A DNA stretch of 64,000 bases from Hazenella coriacea (GTDB lineage Bacteria > Bacillota > Bacilli > Thermoactinomycetales > Thermoactinomycetaceae), in contig NZ_SMAG01000003.1 of NCBI RefSeq assembly GCF_004341825.1, positions 1-64,000 of the forward strand. Direction: 5' to 3'. Made by a program: the position numbers and the translations under genes. Positions 30,169-38,901 of the stretch are shown piece by piece; the stretch's first letter is position 1, and the number at the start of each line of letters is the position of its first letter. Below the pieces are notes generated by a model. That model saw only the letters and a list, made by a program, of their open reading frames with translations, did no database searches and had not been told where the DNA came from.

Positions 30169-30453
30169 CTACTTATGTCCTTCTCCAGTAGGAAGGCGTG
30201 TTCCCTGATATTCTTCAAATTTGCTTTCTAAACGAACCAGAATCACATCTGAACCAATTTTCACGATTTGTTTCCAAGGGATCACCCACTCTTGACCATT
30301 AGAAAACCAGCCAAATAGCTTCATTTCACTCGGAATGACAATCGACCGAATGGTCCCCTGTCGCAAGTCTAGTTCCAAGTCATGAATTTGCCCTAACTTT
30401 CGTCCATCAGCAATATTCACTACATCTTTGGCCTGTAATTCAGAAATTTTCAC
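30169..30453 (-). CDS. ylmC: PRC-barrel sporulation protein YlmC/YmxH
   Basis: 94 residues forming a PRC-barrel: KISELQAKDVVNIADGRKLGQIHDLELD, typical of the YlmC/YmxH family, which in Bacillus is sporulation-associated and of unknown mechanism. The start is GTG at 30453 after a G-rich ribosome site (GGGGGGAG). It sits upstream of ylmD with a 51-bp gap. Confidence 0.9.
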   Translation of the reverse strand: MKISELQAKDVVNIADGRKLGQIHDLELDLRQGTIRSIVIPSEMKLFGWFSNGQEWVIPWKQIVKIGSDVILVRLESKFEEYQGTRLPTGEGHK

Positions 30454-30579
30454 TAATCTCCCCCCCAGTTCCTCTCTGTCTTGTTATATGTATATGTCAA
30501 AAAAGGCGGAAATGTACAAGAACTATAGCATCTTGATCAAGAAATGCTCTTTGATTTATGGAGTCTCTCACCTTCGATG

Positions 30580-30609
30580 TAAAAAAAACAGCCACAACAT
30601 CTGTGACTG
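30580..30609 (-). terminator. Terminator of the VWA lipoprotein gene
   Basis: On the minus strand CAGTCACA (30602-30609) pairs with TGTGGCTG (30589-30596), with one G-U, followed by eight T (30581-30588). It lies 30 bp after the stop and isolates this gene from the ylm operon. Confidence 0.88.
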
Positions 30610-30638
30610 GTCATGACAACATTCTTTTTGATCAATTA

Positions 30639-32021
30639 TTAATTTTTTAAATCGTAGACTTTTTGCTTTTCAATCTTTTCGATCTCCAAAACTTTGTCGT
30701 AAAGTTTTCTTTTTTCCTTTTCCATTTCTTCGATTTTCCTTGACTGTAATTGATCCCGATATTCATCAAGCAAGATGAACCGATTTTGAGCTTTTTTATA
30801 TACCTCACCAAACTCACTGGCAAATTCTTTTGAGATCTTCTGGTTCTCTCCGAGAAATTGAAGTGCCCACTTAATCCGTTCTTTCTCCCGCTCTCGAGCC
30901 ACAAGAAATTTACTTTCCCCATGGTTCGTAAACCAATGAGTTAACTTGTATATTTTTTTCCTATGTTCTTCTTCTTGTTCATGTAATGAGCTCAAATTAC
31001 GCAACTTCCAATGGGTAATGTCATTGGAGCGCCAAATATCAAACTTAGGCTTCATTTGTTTCCTGATCTCATCGCTAGAATTAGCTGAAGTAAATGACCC
31101 CCCTCCTGCTTTCGCTACTTCTTCTAAAACCTGTTTACTCTTAGCATCGAGATCAAATCCAATGATATTTACAACCGCTTTTACATCTGACTGATGTAAA
31201 GCCTGTGCTTCTTTAACTGGATCTCCACCACAAGTTTCTAACCCATCACTAACTACATAAACAATATTATTCGCCCCTATGTGATCCTTCCGCAAATCTT
31301 CGCCTGCTCCTCGAATCGCAGCAGCAAGAGGTGTCCAACCGACAGGGCGTAATTGATTCACCGCTGACTCAAAAGAGTTTGATTCATATTTACTCAATGC
31401 ATATATTTCTTCGGTACTTGCACAAGAAATCGCTTTATCTTTTTCTTGATTGCTTCCCAGATGTCCATAAACTCGTAATGACACCTTGGTCTGTTCAGGT
31501 AAAGAGCTGGCGAACTCTCGAACTGCCCTTTGAGCCTCATCCATCTTCACCTTTCCATTGACCTTTCCCGCCATACTTCCACTGGCATCAATTACAATAG
31601 CAATTTGAGTCGGTTTCTTTTCATCTCTAGGTTTTAATAATTCTGCTGGTTCCTGAGTATTGGGGTCATAGTCTCCCAATTTACTAATTGTAAATTGAGG
31701 CTTTAATGCATCCGCTTCTTTCACGATCGCTTCATAATCTTCTGCAAATAACCAGATCAGCCTGTCGTAAACTTCATCCGCTGTTAAATCATTCGGGAAT
31801 TTAAGTAGTTCTGCTTTTACTTTTTTCTCATCGAAATTATCTCCAGCAAATTTTCCAGGACCTTCTTTAATCATCCCATCAACAGTAGTGGCTGCTTTTT
31901 GAGGTAAGTCTGAATTCTTAGGATCTGATGGATCGCCCAATGAAAGAAAAGAACATCCATTCAATAAACTTATAACCAATACACACATAAAAATGGAATG
32001 CACTTTTATCACTTGTTTCAT
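30639..32021 (-). CDS. VWA-domain lipoprotein
   Basis: 460 residues. A lipoprotein signal peptide has lipobox LLNGC (Cys23). After a helical segment (about 60-110) a von Willebrand factor A domain starts near residue 137. Its MIDAS metal site is complete: D145-A-S-G-S149, a Thr in GWTPLAAAI, and Asp in VSDGLETC. The last 120 residues are charged and predicted helical or coiled coil. Such proteins hold Mg2+-dependent ligands outside the membrane; the partner is unknown. It has its own terminator and lies between sigG and ylmC, where B. subtilis has ylmA. The ATG is very close to GAGGTG, so the GTG three codons in may be the true start. Confidence 0.85.
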   Translation of the reverse strand: MKQVIKVHSIFMCVLVISLLNGCSFLSLGDPSDPKNSDLPQKAATTVDGMIKEGPGKFAGDNFDEKKVKAELLKFPNDLTADEVYDRLIWLFAEDYEAIVKEADALKPQFTISKLGDYDPNTQEPAELLKPRDEKKPTQIAIVIDASGSMAGKVNGKVKMDEAQRAVREFASSLPEQTKVSLRVYGHLGSNQEKDKAISCASTEEIYALSKYESNSFESAVNQLRPVGWTPLAAAIRGAGEDLRKDHIGANNIVYVVSDGLETCGGDPVKEAQALHQSDVKAVVNIIGFDLDAKSKQVLEEVAKAGGGSFTSANSSDEIRKQMKPKFDIWRSNDITHWKLRNLSSLHEQEEEHRKKIYKLTHWFTNHGESKFLVAREREKERIKWALQFLGENQKISKEFASEFGEVYKKAQNRFILLDEYRDQLQSRKIEEMEKEKRKLYDKVLEIEKIEKQKVYDLKN

Positions 32022-32403
32022 TCACCTCGTCTATATAATAAATCCCATTTTAATCTAATTATTACGAAATAGGAATAGGTTTTTATAATTTTTTGTATAA
32101 TCGTTATAAATTTGAAATTAATCTCGTTCAAATCAGAAGTATTACACCATCAATATAAAAAACCCAATCACATCTTTAGTAATCGGGTGAAAAAATCATT
32201 ATATATCATTGTCCAATCCAATTCATCTTCGAGCACTTGTCACCATAGTTCCCACACTTCTTAAACTATGGTGACTAAGCGTGGTGAAGATTTAATTCAG
32301 CATTAATCAGTCAACGAAGTTCATTGACCCATTTCACTCAAAGAACTTTTTGTTTATTTTGCACAGCCCTCGCTTGAGTTATCCTTTGCTTCTGTTCAAG
32401 ATT
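32022..32403 (-). other. Intergenic region after sigG
   Basis: 382 bp. Next to sigG lies a long imperfect inverted repeat (32225-32291) whose core is a perfect 12-bp stem, GTCACCATAGTT with AACTATGGTGAC. Further left is an intrinsic terminator on the minus strand (32157-32188): ACCCGATTAC pairs with GTGATTGGGT with wobble pairs, then T6. The AT-rich remainder presumably holds the VWA gene promoter. Confidence 0.55.
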
Positions 32404-33180
32404 TTAATGCACAAACTTATGCATTTGTTGGATCGCAGCCTTTTCTAATCGGGATACTTGTGCCTGAGAGATTCCGATTTCATCAGCCACTTCCATTTGT
32501 GTTTTTCCTTCAAAAAAGCGCATAGATAAGATCATTTTTTCCCGATCATTTAACCTTCCCATGGCTTCCTTCAAAGCAATTTCTTCGACCCATTGCATAT
32601 CTTTTGTTTTCTCATCACTTAACTGATCCATCACAAAAATGGGGTCTCCACCATCTTGATAAACGGGTTCAAATAAGGAGACTGGATCTTGAATTGCATC
32701 CAACGCAAAGACTACATCTTCTTTGGGGACATTTAAAACTTTCGAGATCTCATGAATCGTTGGTTCACGCGAATGACGATTGGTCAGACTATCTCTTACT
32801 TGAAGAGCTTTATATGCAATATCTCTCAATGAGCGAGAGACACGTATTGGATTATTATCCCTTAAGTAGCGCCTTATCTCTCCGATAATCATGGGCACTG
32901 CGTAAGTGGAAAACTTCACATTTTGACCTAAATCAAAATTGTCGATCGCCTTCATTAAACCGATACAACCGACTTGAAACAGATCATCCACACACTCCCC
33001 CCGATTATTGAAACGTTGAATGACACTAAGAACTAGGCGAAGGTTTCCGTTGACTAATTTTTCTCGGGCTGTACGGTCACCAGCTTGATATTCCGTGAAC
33101 AATTCACGCATCTCTAAATTTTTGAGTACAGGGAGCTTAGATGTGTCTACACCGCATATTTCCACTTTATTTCGCGCCAT
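32404..33180 (-). CDS. sigG: RNA polymerase sporulation sigma factor G
   Basis: Late forespore sigma factor. The 258 residues contain all sigma-70 regions: region 2 (RLVLSVIQRFNNRGECVDDLFQVGCIGLMKAIDNFD), the region 3 segment DIAYKALQVRDSL, and region 4 with the helix-turn-helix TQMEVADEIGISQAQVSRLEKAA. The N-terminus MARNKVEICGVDTSKLPVL is diagnostic of SigG and contains the segment bound by anti-sigma CsfB/SpoIIAB. Its ribosome site AGGAGGGG is part of a hairpin with the sigE-sigG spacer. Confidence 0.97.
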   Translation of the reverse strand: MARNKVEICGVDTSKLPVLKNLEMRELFTEYQAGDRTAREKLVNGNLRLVLSVIQRFNNRGECVDDLFQVGCIGLMKAIDNFDLGQNVKFSTYAVPMIIGEIRRYLRDNNPIRVSRSLRDIAYKALQVRDSLTNRHSREPTIHEISKVLNVPKEDVVFALDAIQDPVSLFEPVYQDGGDPIFVMDQLSDEKTKDMQWVEEIALKEAMGRLNDREKMILSMRFFEGKTQMEVADEIGISQAQVSRLEKAAIQQMHKFVH

Positions 33181-33187
33181 GAATTCC

Positions 33188-33228
33188 CCTCCTCAGGATG
33201 AATTATTGTTAAGTATCTCCTGAGGAGG
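33188..33228 (-). promoter_or_regulatory. sigG RBS-sequestering hairpin and candidate sigma-F promoter
   Basis: On the minus strand CCTCCTCAGGA (33218-33228) pairs perfectly over 11 bp with TCCTGAGGAGG (33188-33198), and the latter contains the sigG ribosome site. Immediately at the 5' arm lies GGAGATACTT (33211-33220). It fits the sigma-F -10 consensus GGnnAnAHTR except for its last base, with CATTA 16 bp upstream as a weak -35. A transcript from there would start near 33204 and lack the blocking arm. Confidence 0.65.
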
Positions 33229-33250
33229 AAAATTTATAATGGACATGAAA

Positions 33251-33973
33251 TTAAACCATTTTATTGAATTCTTTACGCAATCTCTTAATGATTCTCTTTT
33301 CCAAACGTGAAATATAGGATTGAGAAATCCCTAGTAGATCCGCAACATCTTTTTGTGTTTTTTCTTCTCCACCATCTAATCCAAAGCGTAATTCCATGAT
33401 TTTCCGCTCGCGATCAGACAAGTTTGAGAGAGCTGTGCGTAGTATTTTTTTATCTACTTCATCTTCAATATCCCGATAGATCGTATCAGTCTCCGTCCCT
33501 AGCACATCTGATAACAATAGTTCATTTCCATCTAGATCCGTATTGAGAGGTTCATCAATCGATACTTCTGAGCGAATCTTATTATTTCGTCGTAGAAACA
33601 TGAGAATTTCATTTTCGATACAACGAGAAGCATAGGTAGCAAGCTTAATCTTTTTCGTCGGGTCAAATGTATTGACAGCTTTAATGAGACCAATCGTACC
33701 AATCGAGACTAAATCTTCAATATTAATCCCCGTATTCTCAAATTTGCGGGCGATATAAACGACAAGACGAAGATTTCTCTCAATAAGCATAGCTCGGACA
33801 GCTGTATCTCCCTTGGGTAAACGCTCTAGTAAATGCTCTTCTTCTTCACGAGTTAATGGTGGTGGTAATGCTTCGCTGCCGCCAATGTAATAGATTTCCT
33901 CACCTTTTAATCCAATTTGGATTAATAGACGATACCAAAATAATTGGATGAGTAATTTCCACTTGACGATCAT
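33251..33973 (-). CDS. sigE: RNA polymerase sporulation sigma factor E (pro-sigma E)
   Basis: Mother-cell sigma factor made as an inactive precursor. The 240 residues begin with a hydrophobic pro-sequence of about 27-29 residues ending near [15 protein letters not shown], the site cleaved by SpoIIGA. Region 2 ([34 protein letters not shown]) and region 4 ([24 protein letters not shown]) are nearly identical to B. subtilis. ATG 33973 follows GGGGGG and gives the family N-terminus. The longer reading frame only adds overlap with spoIIGA. Confidence 0.97.
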   Translation of the reverse strand: MIVKWKLLIQLFWYRLLIQIGLKGEEIYYIGGSEALPPPLTREEEEHLLERLPKGDTAVRAMLIERNLRLVVYIARKFENTGINIEDLVSIGTIGLIKAVNTFDPTKKIKLATYASRCIENEILMFLRRNNKIRSEVSIDEPLNTDLDGNELLLSDVLGTETDTIYRDIEDEVDKKILRTALSNLSDRERKIMELRFGLDGGEEKTQKDVADLLGISQSYISRLEKRIIKRLRKEFNKMV

Positions 33974-33995
33974 GCATATGCCCCCCTTATCTTTT

Positions 33996-34901
33996 TTAAA
34001 ATGATACACAAGATGGATGGATAATCGCTTGGTATGTCCCATCAGACGAAATACGCCCGACATCTATACCTATGAGAATTTTCTCTACTTTATTCCACTG
34101 ATCCTCATGCTGAATCGCTACCTGATCTGGTTTGATCGCGATTAACATCTCAAAGTCTCTGCCCGCAGGGCGATACGGAATAATCCGAACTCTTTTCATC
34201 CATTCAGTAGACAGTCCTAACCAACCATTCTCCCAATCTTTCTTCATAATCATCTCTATCAATTCATTAGGTAGTTGGGAAGCCAGTGATTGAATCTCAA
34301 CCATCATGACAGGTGCTCGTGTGATTGGATCACGTAACTGGTTCCCAGTATCAATCAATCCTGTACAAACAATCTCATCTCCTTGGAGTTGAATTTTAAC
34401 AGGTGCAAGATACTGATTGATTCTCCGACGCTCTTCCAAAGAACGAAACGAAAATCGGGTGTACGCCCATACCAATGGAAAACCGACAATAATCATTCCC
34501 CAAGAGACTGGAGAACCCCAACCATTTGCTGTTTGTGTAAAAAAGATCCCCCCTGCTACTTGACTATCTCCACTCACTACATAATGAAGCGCAATCAAAG
34601 CTCCACCTGCAATAAAACAAACTAAATAAAAAACACCCAAATTACGAATATAGGAGCGAAAGTGATTCCAACCAAAAGCAACCCAAATCATAATCATAGA
34701 AACCAAGATTTTGATCGGTAAAAAATAAGCGACAGCAAAATGAGGCCAGAGATGAAGCATGGAGTAAAGTCCACCAATTATAGCGGCTGCGATTAGCCTC
34801 CAGATCGATGTCTGTTGCTTCCGAATCCCTGATGTCAGCCAGAGTAATAGAAAGTCTATGTATCCATTGAGGAGGAAAATAAGATCCGCATAAATAACCA
34901 C
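33996..34901 (-). CDS. spoIIGA: Pro-sigma E processing protease SpoIIGA
   Basis: A membrane aspartic protease that cleaves pro-sigma E after the SpoIIR signal. The 301 residues comprise five hydrophobic segments (1 to about 155) and a cytoplasmic protease domain with the catalytic motif [12 protein letters not shown] (about residues 180-191). The start is GTG at 34901, 8 nt after AGGAGG. The gene lies 22 bp upstream of sigE. Confidence 0.96.
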   Translation of the reverse strand: MVIYADLIFLLNGYIDFLLLWLTSGIRKQQTSIWRLIAAAIIGGLYSMLHLWPHFAVAYFLPIKILVSMIMIWVAFGWNHFRSYIRNLGVFYLVCFIAGGALIALHYVVSGDSQVAGGIFFTQTANGWGSPVSWGMIIVGFPLVWAYTRFSFRSLEERRRINQYLAPVKIQLQGDEIVCTGLIDTGNQLRDPITRAPVMMVEIQSLASQLPNELIEMIMKKDWENGWLGLSTEWMKRVRIIPYRPAGRDFEMLIAIKPDQVAIQHEDQWNKVEKILIGIDVGRISSDGTYQAIIHPSCVSF

Positions 34902-34931
34902 CTATAGATCCCCTCCTGTTTTAGTGAGTTT

Positions 34932-34964
34932 AGTATATAGTAATCCTATTGCAATGTCTGTCAA
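34932..34964 (-). promoter_or_regulatory. Candidate Spo0A-controlled spoIIGA promoter with long spacer
   Basis: Minus-strand TTGACA (34959-34964) and TATACT (34932-34937) are 21 bp apart, close to the unusual 22-bp spacing known for the B. subtilis spoIIG promoter. TTCGACGAA (about 34992-35000) just upstream and TTTTGACAGA over the -35 resemble Spo0A boxes (TGNCGAA). Confidence 0.6.
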
Positions 34965-35294
34965 AACTTGCCAGCAATGATTGGCTTTTTTCGTCGAACG
35001 CCAACCAATAATGTTCAAATAGGGTTCCTATTTTCTAATAGCAGAGATCTCAATAAACCTATTAGTCTATAAAAAAAGAGATGTTACCCCTGTAAGGGAA
35101 ACATCTCAAAAGATTTAGGACAAATAGTGGTGGACTTGAACACCTATAAAAGTGGTGTTTTCATCATAAAGGGATGTTTCATATACAAACATCCCTTTCA
35201 CTTTAGTTTTATGAACTTTTTTACTCTGAATCCTATTGCCTCATTCACTTTTTTCATAGCCCACAACATACTATTCACAGTGGGTTACATCATC
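34965..35294 (-). other. Intergenic region between ftsZ and spoIIGA with ftsZ terminators
   Basis: Two hairpins follow ftsZ on the minus strand. One is a perfect 12-bp stem, AAAGGGATGTTT/AAACATCCCTTT (35168-35198). The other is a strong intrinsic terminator (35071-35107): GAGATGTT-CCC pairs with GGG-AACATCTC, followed by T7. No gene is supported. Confidence 0.75.
35071..35107 (-). terminator. ftsZ operon terminator
   Basis: The minus strand reads GAGATGTTTCCC, loop, GGGGTAACATCTC, then TTTTTTT (35071-35077). This is a textbook intrinsic terminator separating ftsAZ from spoIIGA. Confidence 0.9.
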
Positions 35295-36437
35295 TTACTT
35301 ATTTTTCCCAATACGATTTCTTAAAAATGTAGGGACTTCAAGATCATCACCAAAAGAATGAGAGGGAGTTGGGTCAGATTGTACTTTTTTACTCCCACCA
35401 AACGTAGTTAACCCAGAACCATAGGAGGGAGAAGGTGTTTCATTCATACCAAATTGTGGTTTCGAACTGGCTGTTTCTTGTTTTTTGTGATCAAATCCTG
35501 TAGCGATCACCGTCACCATAATTTCGTCTTTCAGTTCTTCATTGATCACAGCACCAAAAATCATATTTACCTCAGGGTCTGAAGCTGAGGATACAATTTC
35601 TGCTGCTTCGTGCACTTCATATAAACTTAGATTCACTCCACCAGTAATATTCATTAAAACTCCACGTGCTCCATTAATGGAAGTCTCCAATAGTGGGCTA
35701 CAGATTGCCTTTTTAGCTGCTTCTGTAGCACGATTTTCTCCTGTTGCCGAACCGATTCCCATCAATGCAGATCCTCTTTCTGTCATGATGGTTCGTACAT
35801 CGGCAAAGTCCAGATTGATGAGACCAGGAACCGCAATTAAATCTGAAATCCCTTGAACACCCTGGCGTAATACATTATCTGCTTCTTGGAAAGCGGCAAT
35901 CATCGGTGTGTTTTTATCCACAATTTCTAAGAGGCGATCATTGGGGATTACGATTAATGTATCTACATTTTCTTTTAAAGCAGCTACACCTGTTTCAGCT
36001 TGATTAGATCGTTTTTTCCCTTCAAATGAAAATGGCTTTGTCACAACTCCAACAGTGAGAGCTCCCAAATCACGGGCAATTGCTGCAATTTCAGGAGCAG
36101 CTCCAGTACCCGTTCCACCGCCCATTCCAGCCGTGACAAAAACCATATCAGCCCCTTTTAACACTTGTTCGAGATGTTCACGACTTTCCTCTGCTGCTTT
36201 TTTGCCAATTTCTGGTTTAGCGCCTGCCCCTAAACCACGAGTTAACTTTTCTCCAATTTGTAGACGAACAGGTGCTTTTGACCGATTAAGTGCTTGCGCA
36301 TCCGTGTTAACGGCGATAAATTCGACCCCTTGTACTCCACCTTCAATCATACGGTTAACCGCATTGCTACCGCCACCACCCACACCAATCACCTTAATCT
36401 GGGCAATTGTTTCAACATCTAAGACAAAATCCAACAT
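35295..36437 (-). CDS. ftsZ: Cell division GTPase FtsZ
   Basis: Tubulin-like GTPase that forms the Z ring. 380 residues: the GTP loop [13 protein letters not shown] (about 108-120), the T7 catalytic loop [11 protein letters not shown], a variable linker rich in Ser/Pro/Gly (about 325-365), and the C-terminal conserved peptide [12 protein letters not shown], which binds FtsA and SepF. The basic tail RIGKNK follows. ATG is preceded by GGAGGG. It lies 57 bp after ftsA. Confidence 0.98.
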   Translation of the reverse strand: MLDFVLDVETIAQIKVIGVGGGGSNAVNRMIEGGVQGVEFIAVNTDAQALNRSKAPVRLQIGEKLTRGLGAGAKPEIGKKAAEESREHLEQVLKGADMVFVTAGMGGGTGTGAAPEIAAIARDLGALTVGVVTKPFSFEGKKRSNQAETGVAALKENVDTLIVIPNDRLLEIVDKNTPMIAAFQEADNVLRQGVQGISDLIAVPGLINLDFADVRTIMTERGSALMGIGSATGENRATEAAKKAICSPLLETSINGARGVLMNITGGVNLSLYEVHEAAEIVSSASDPEVNMIFGAVINEELKDEIMVTVIATGFDHKKQETASSKPQFGMNETPSPSYGSGLTTFGGSKKVQSDPTPSHSFGDDLEVPTFLRNRIGKNK

Positions 36438-36494
36438 ATTTGTCCCTCCATTACTCTATTAATCTCAGTGATGTATCTTCAGCTCAAACGCGTT

Positions 36495-37733
36495 CTATAT
36501 AAATTCACTTAACCAATTTTTTACGCGTTCAAACGTTGACTGTCCTCGCTGTTTTTTCTGACGGGGAGGGTGAACCGATCTTGGTTCAGATACTTGCGAA
36601 ATACCACGCCTTTGTAAATATTTAATCATCCCAATCCCACCTGTATATGAAGGCTCCTTCATACCAATATGTTGTGGAGTGGCAATACGAACGGCTGTTC
36701 CTAATTGCTTTTGTGACACTTCCAGTATATGGGGTAACGCCATCACACCACCAGTCAACACATATCCACCAGCGGGTTCGTCAGAAAAACCCATGGATTT
36801 GACTTGCTCCCGAACCAAGTGAAACATCTCTTCGACACGTGGTTCAATAATTTGTGCTAATTCTAGTTGGGTGACTTTCCTTTCTCTACTCGTGCCAATC
36901 GTTTGTACTTGAAATGTATCCTTAATTGATGCATGATCTTTACTTGCTACTCCATGCTGGCATTTAATTTCCTCAGCCAAGTCGGTCTGAGTACGTAGAC
37001 CAATCGCAATATCATTGGTAATATACTCACCACCAACAGGAATGACTGACGTACCTGCGAGGTTTCCCTGCTGGAATACCGTCAGTGTCGTAGTGCCTCC
37101 ACCAATATCTACCATGACCACACCTAAATTTTTCTCATCCGCCGATAAGCATAATTCACTAACCGCTAACGGTAAAAAAACCATTCCAGCTATATTTAAA
37201 TTAGCTTTTTGTACACAACGGAGTAAATTATGTATGATCGTCTTTGCACCCGTGACAATGATGGCTTCAACTTCAAGTCGAACCCCAATCATTCCATGCG
37301 GATCACGAATGTCATCCAGTCCATCTACAATAAACTGCTTAGGAACCACTTCAATCATCGCACGCTCTGGTGGTAAGGCAATAACTCGAGCTGCTTGTAA
37401 CACGCGATCGATATCATGATAAATAATTTCCCGATCTTCACTTGATACAGCGACTACCCCATGGCTAGATTGTAACGAAATATGATTTCCAGTGACACCC
37501 ACATAGACCTCAGAGATCTCTATCCCAACCATCCGCTCAGCATGGTCTACCGCTTTACGGATAGATTGTACTGCTTGGTCGATATTGATGATGGCTCCCT
37601 TCTTCATCCCTTTTGATGCAGCCGTTCCAACACCTACGATTTGTGTGGTACCATCTGGGTTTACCTCTGCTACAATCACTCGAACTTGAGAAGTTCCGAT
37701 ATCTAAACTGATGATATACCCTTCATTGTTCAA
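36495..37733 (-). CDS. ftsA: Cell division protein FtsA
   Basis: Actin-like membrane tether for FtsZ. The 412 residues have phosphate-binding motifs ISLDIGTSQVRV at the N-terminus and VDIGGGTTTLTVF (about 208-220), the SHS2 (1C) domain between, and a C-terminal amphipathic helix (ERVKNWLSEFI). The preceding tail is rich in Pro/Arg/Lys. The start is TTG at 37733 with AGGAGG 9 nt upstream. Confidence 0.97.
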   Translation of the reverse strand: MNNEGYIISLDIGTSQVRVIVAEVNPDGTTQIVGVGTAASKGMKKGAIINIDQAVQSIRKAVDHAERMVGIEISEVYVGVTGNHISLQSSHGVVAVSSEDREIIYHDIDRVLQAARVIALPPERAMIEVVPKQFIVDGLDDIRDPHGMIGVRLEVEAIIVTGAKTIIHNLLRCVQKANLNIAGMVFLPLAVSELCLSADEKNLGVVMVDIGGGTTTLTVFQQGNLAGTSVIPVGGEYITNDIAIGLRTQTDLAEEIKCQHGVASKDHASIKDTFQVQTIGTSRERKVTQLELAQIIEPRVEEMFHLVREQVKSMGFSDEPAGGYVLTGGVMALPHILEVSQKQLGTAVRIATPQHIGMKEPSYTGGIGMIKYLQRRGISQVSEPRSVHPPRQKKQRGQSTFERVKNWLSEFI

Positions 37734-37889
37734 ACTTGGGCACCTCCTTGCCTTTGCCCGAGGGTCATTTCAATTAAATGATGATTAGGGAAAGAAGGAA
37801 AACACTTACAAACCATATTCAACAGGTAACAAGGTTTCCCCTTTTTCACTCTCAATTTTTTCTTTACTAGTAAATTGTATATTTTGCCA

Positions 37890-37918
37890 TTATTAACAAA
37901 ATCACTCGTTGCTATCAA
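37890..37918 (-). promoter_or_regulatory. Candidate ftsAZ promoter
   Basis: Minus-strand TTGATA (37913-37918) and TAATAA (37890-37895) are spaced by 17 bp, about 160 bp upstream of ftsA. The spacer between divIB and ftsA is otherwise gene-free. The ylxW, ylxX and sbp genes found here in B. subtilis are absent. Confidence 0.55.
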
Positions 37919-38029
37919 GCAACTAATCTATCTTAACTACTCTTAGAGCCGAATTTCTCATCCAAACAGTTCAAAAAGAGGCGTGACACGAATCATGCAA
38001 GCCTTGATCCAGTAAAGTGGTATACCATG

Positions 38030-38755
38030 TTAATTTGATTCCTTCAACGGGGAAAACCAAATACTCTCAAGAAGATACAGTGTTCCGTGAGGATGTCTTG
38101 AAAAAGAAGGATAATAACCCATCTTTAGATGCAAATCAGAAATTCTCACAAAGATTTGATGCCCATGTTTACTTTGAATCTCCACTTGATCAGGATGATC
38201 CTGAACAGGTTGAATGGTCATCAGTTCACTTGTCATTGAACTTGGCAAAGCTGCAACTTGCTTCACTGCTTGTTTGAACATCTGGTCCTTTTGATTCCAT
38301 CCTACAAAAACCAGTACATCCTTCGGATCAGAAACTTTCCGCTTAGTTAACACCATTCCATCTGACAAGATCGGGTGAAATTGTTGCTTAGAGGATGTTT
38401 GAAATGCGGCGATGATCTTTTTTTCTTTAACCTCTATGTATACCTCATTAGGGAAACTTTTCTTAATCGTCACTTTATCCACTTCGGGTAAAGCAATTAA
38501 AGCTGCTTCCACTTGTGACTGACTTGTACTAAAATATGATTTCCCTTTAGCCAGTTGTGCAGTTTTCAAGATTTCTTGCTCAGTTAACAAGGAATGACCT
38601 GTCACCTCAATACTTTGTATTTTACTTAAAGGTGATTGCAAGAATAGGACAAGCAACATTCCCATGAAAAATAAGAAGATGAATACAAATGCCCAAGGAG
38701 ACGGTGGGCGTTTCTTTCCTGCCCGTGAGCGAAATGAGGGAACCCGTCCGTCCAT
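38030..38755 (-). CDS. divIB: Cell division protein DivIB (FtsQ)
   Basis: A bitopic septal protein of the DivIB-DivIC-FtsL complex. The 241 residues consist of a short basic cytoplasmic tail, one transmembrane helix (about 20-43) and a POTRA domain starting IQSIEVTGHSLLTEQEILKTA. A beta domain follows, ending about residue 235. It is separated from the upstream murA by a terminator. Confidence 0.94.
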   Translation of the reverse strand: MDGRVPSFRSRAGKKRPPSPWAFVFIFLFFMGMLLVLFLQSPLSKIQSIEVTGHSLLTEQEILKTAQLAKGKSYFSTSQSQVEAALIALPEVDKVTIKKSFPNEVYIEVKEKKIIAAFQTSSKQQFHPILSDGMVLTKRKVSDPKDVLVFVGWNQKDQMFKQAVKQVAALPSSMTSELMTIQPVQDHPDQVEIQSKHGHQIFVRISDLHLKMGYYPSFSRHPHGTLYLLESIWFSPLKESN

Positions 38756-38860
38756 GGTGTTCTTCTCCTTTCGTTCTTGACTTGCCTGTCTATCTAGTCA
38801 AATCGGCTAATCTTCCCTTTATATTATCACAAATCCGAAAGGGGAAAAGGCTTTTCATAC

Positions 38861-38895
38861 AAAAAACAGTGGCACAATGAAGTGCTACTGTTTTT
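38861..38895 (-). terminator. murA terminator
   Basis: AACAGT-GCAC (38882-38892 side) pairs with GTGC-ACTGTT (38865-38875 side), with a single internal mismatch, and T6 follows on the minus strand. It lies directly after the murA stop and before divIB. Confidence 0.82.
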
Positions 38896-38901
38896 AATAG
38901 A

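Noticed and set aside
38017-38277. 86-codon ORF antisense to divIB
   Set aside because: Lies entirely over the 3' half of divIB, with no ribosome site or homology.
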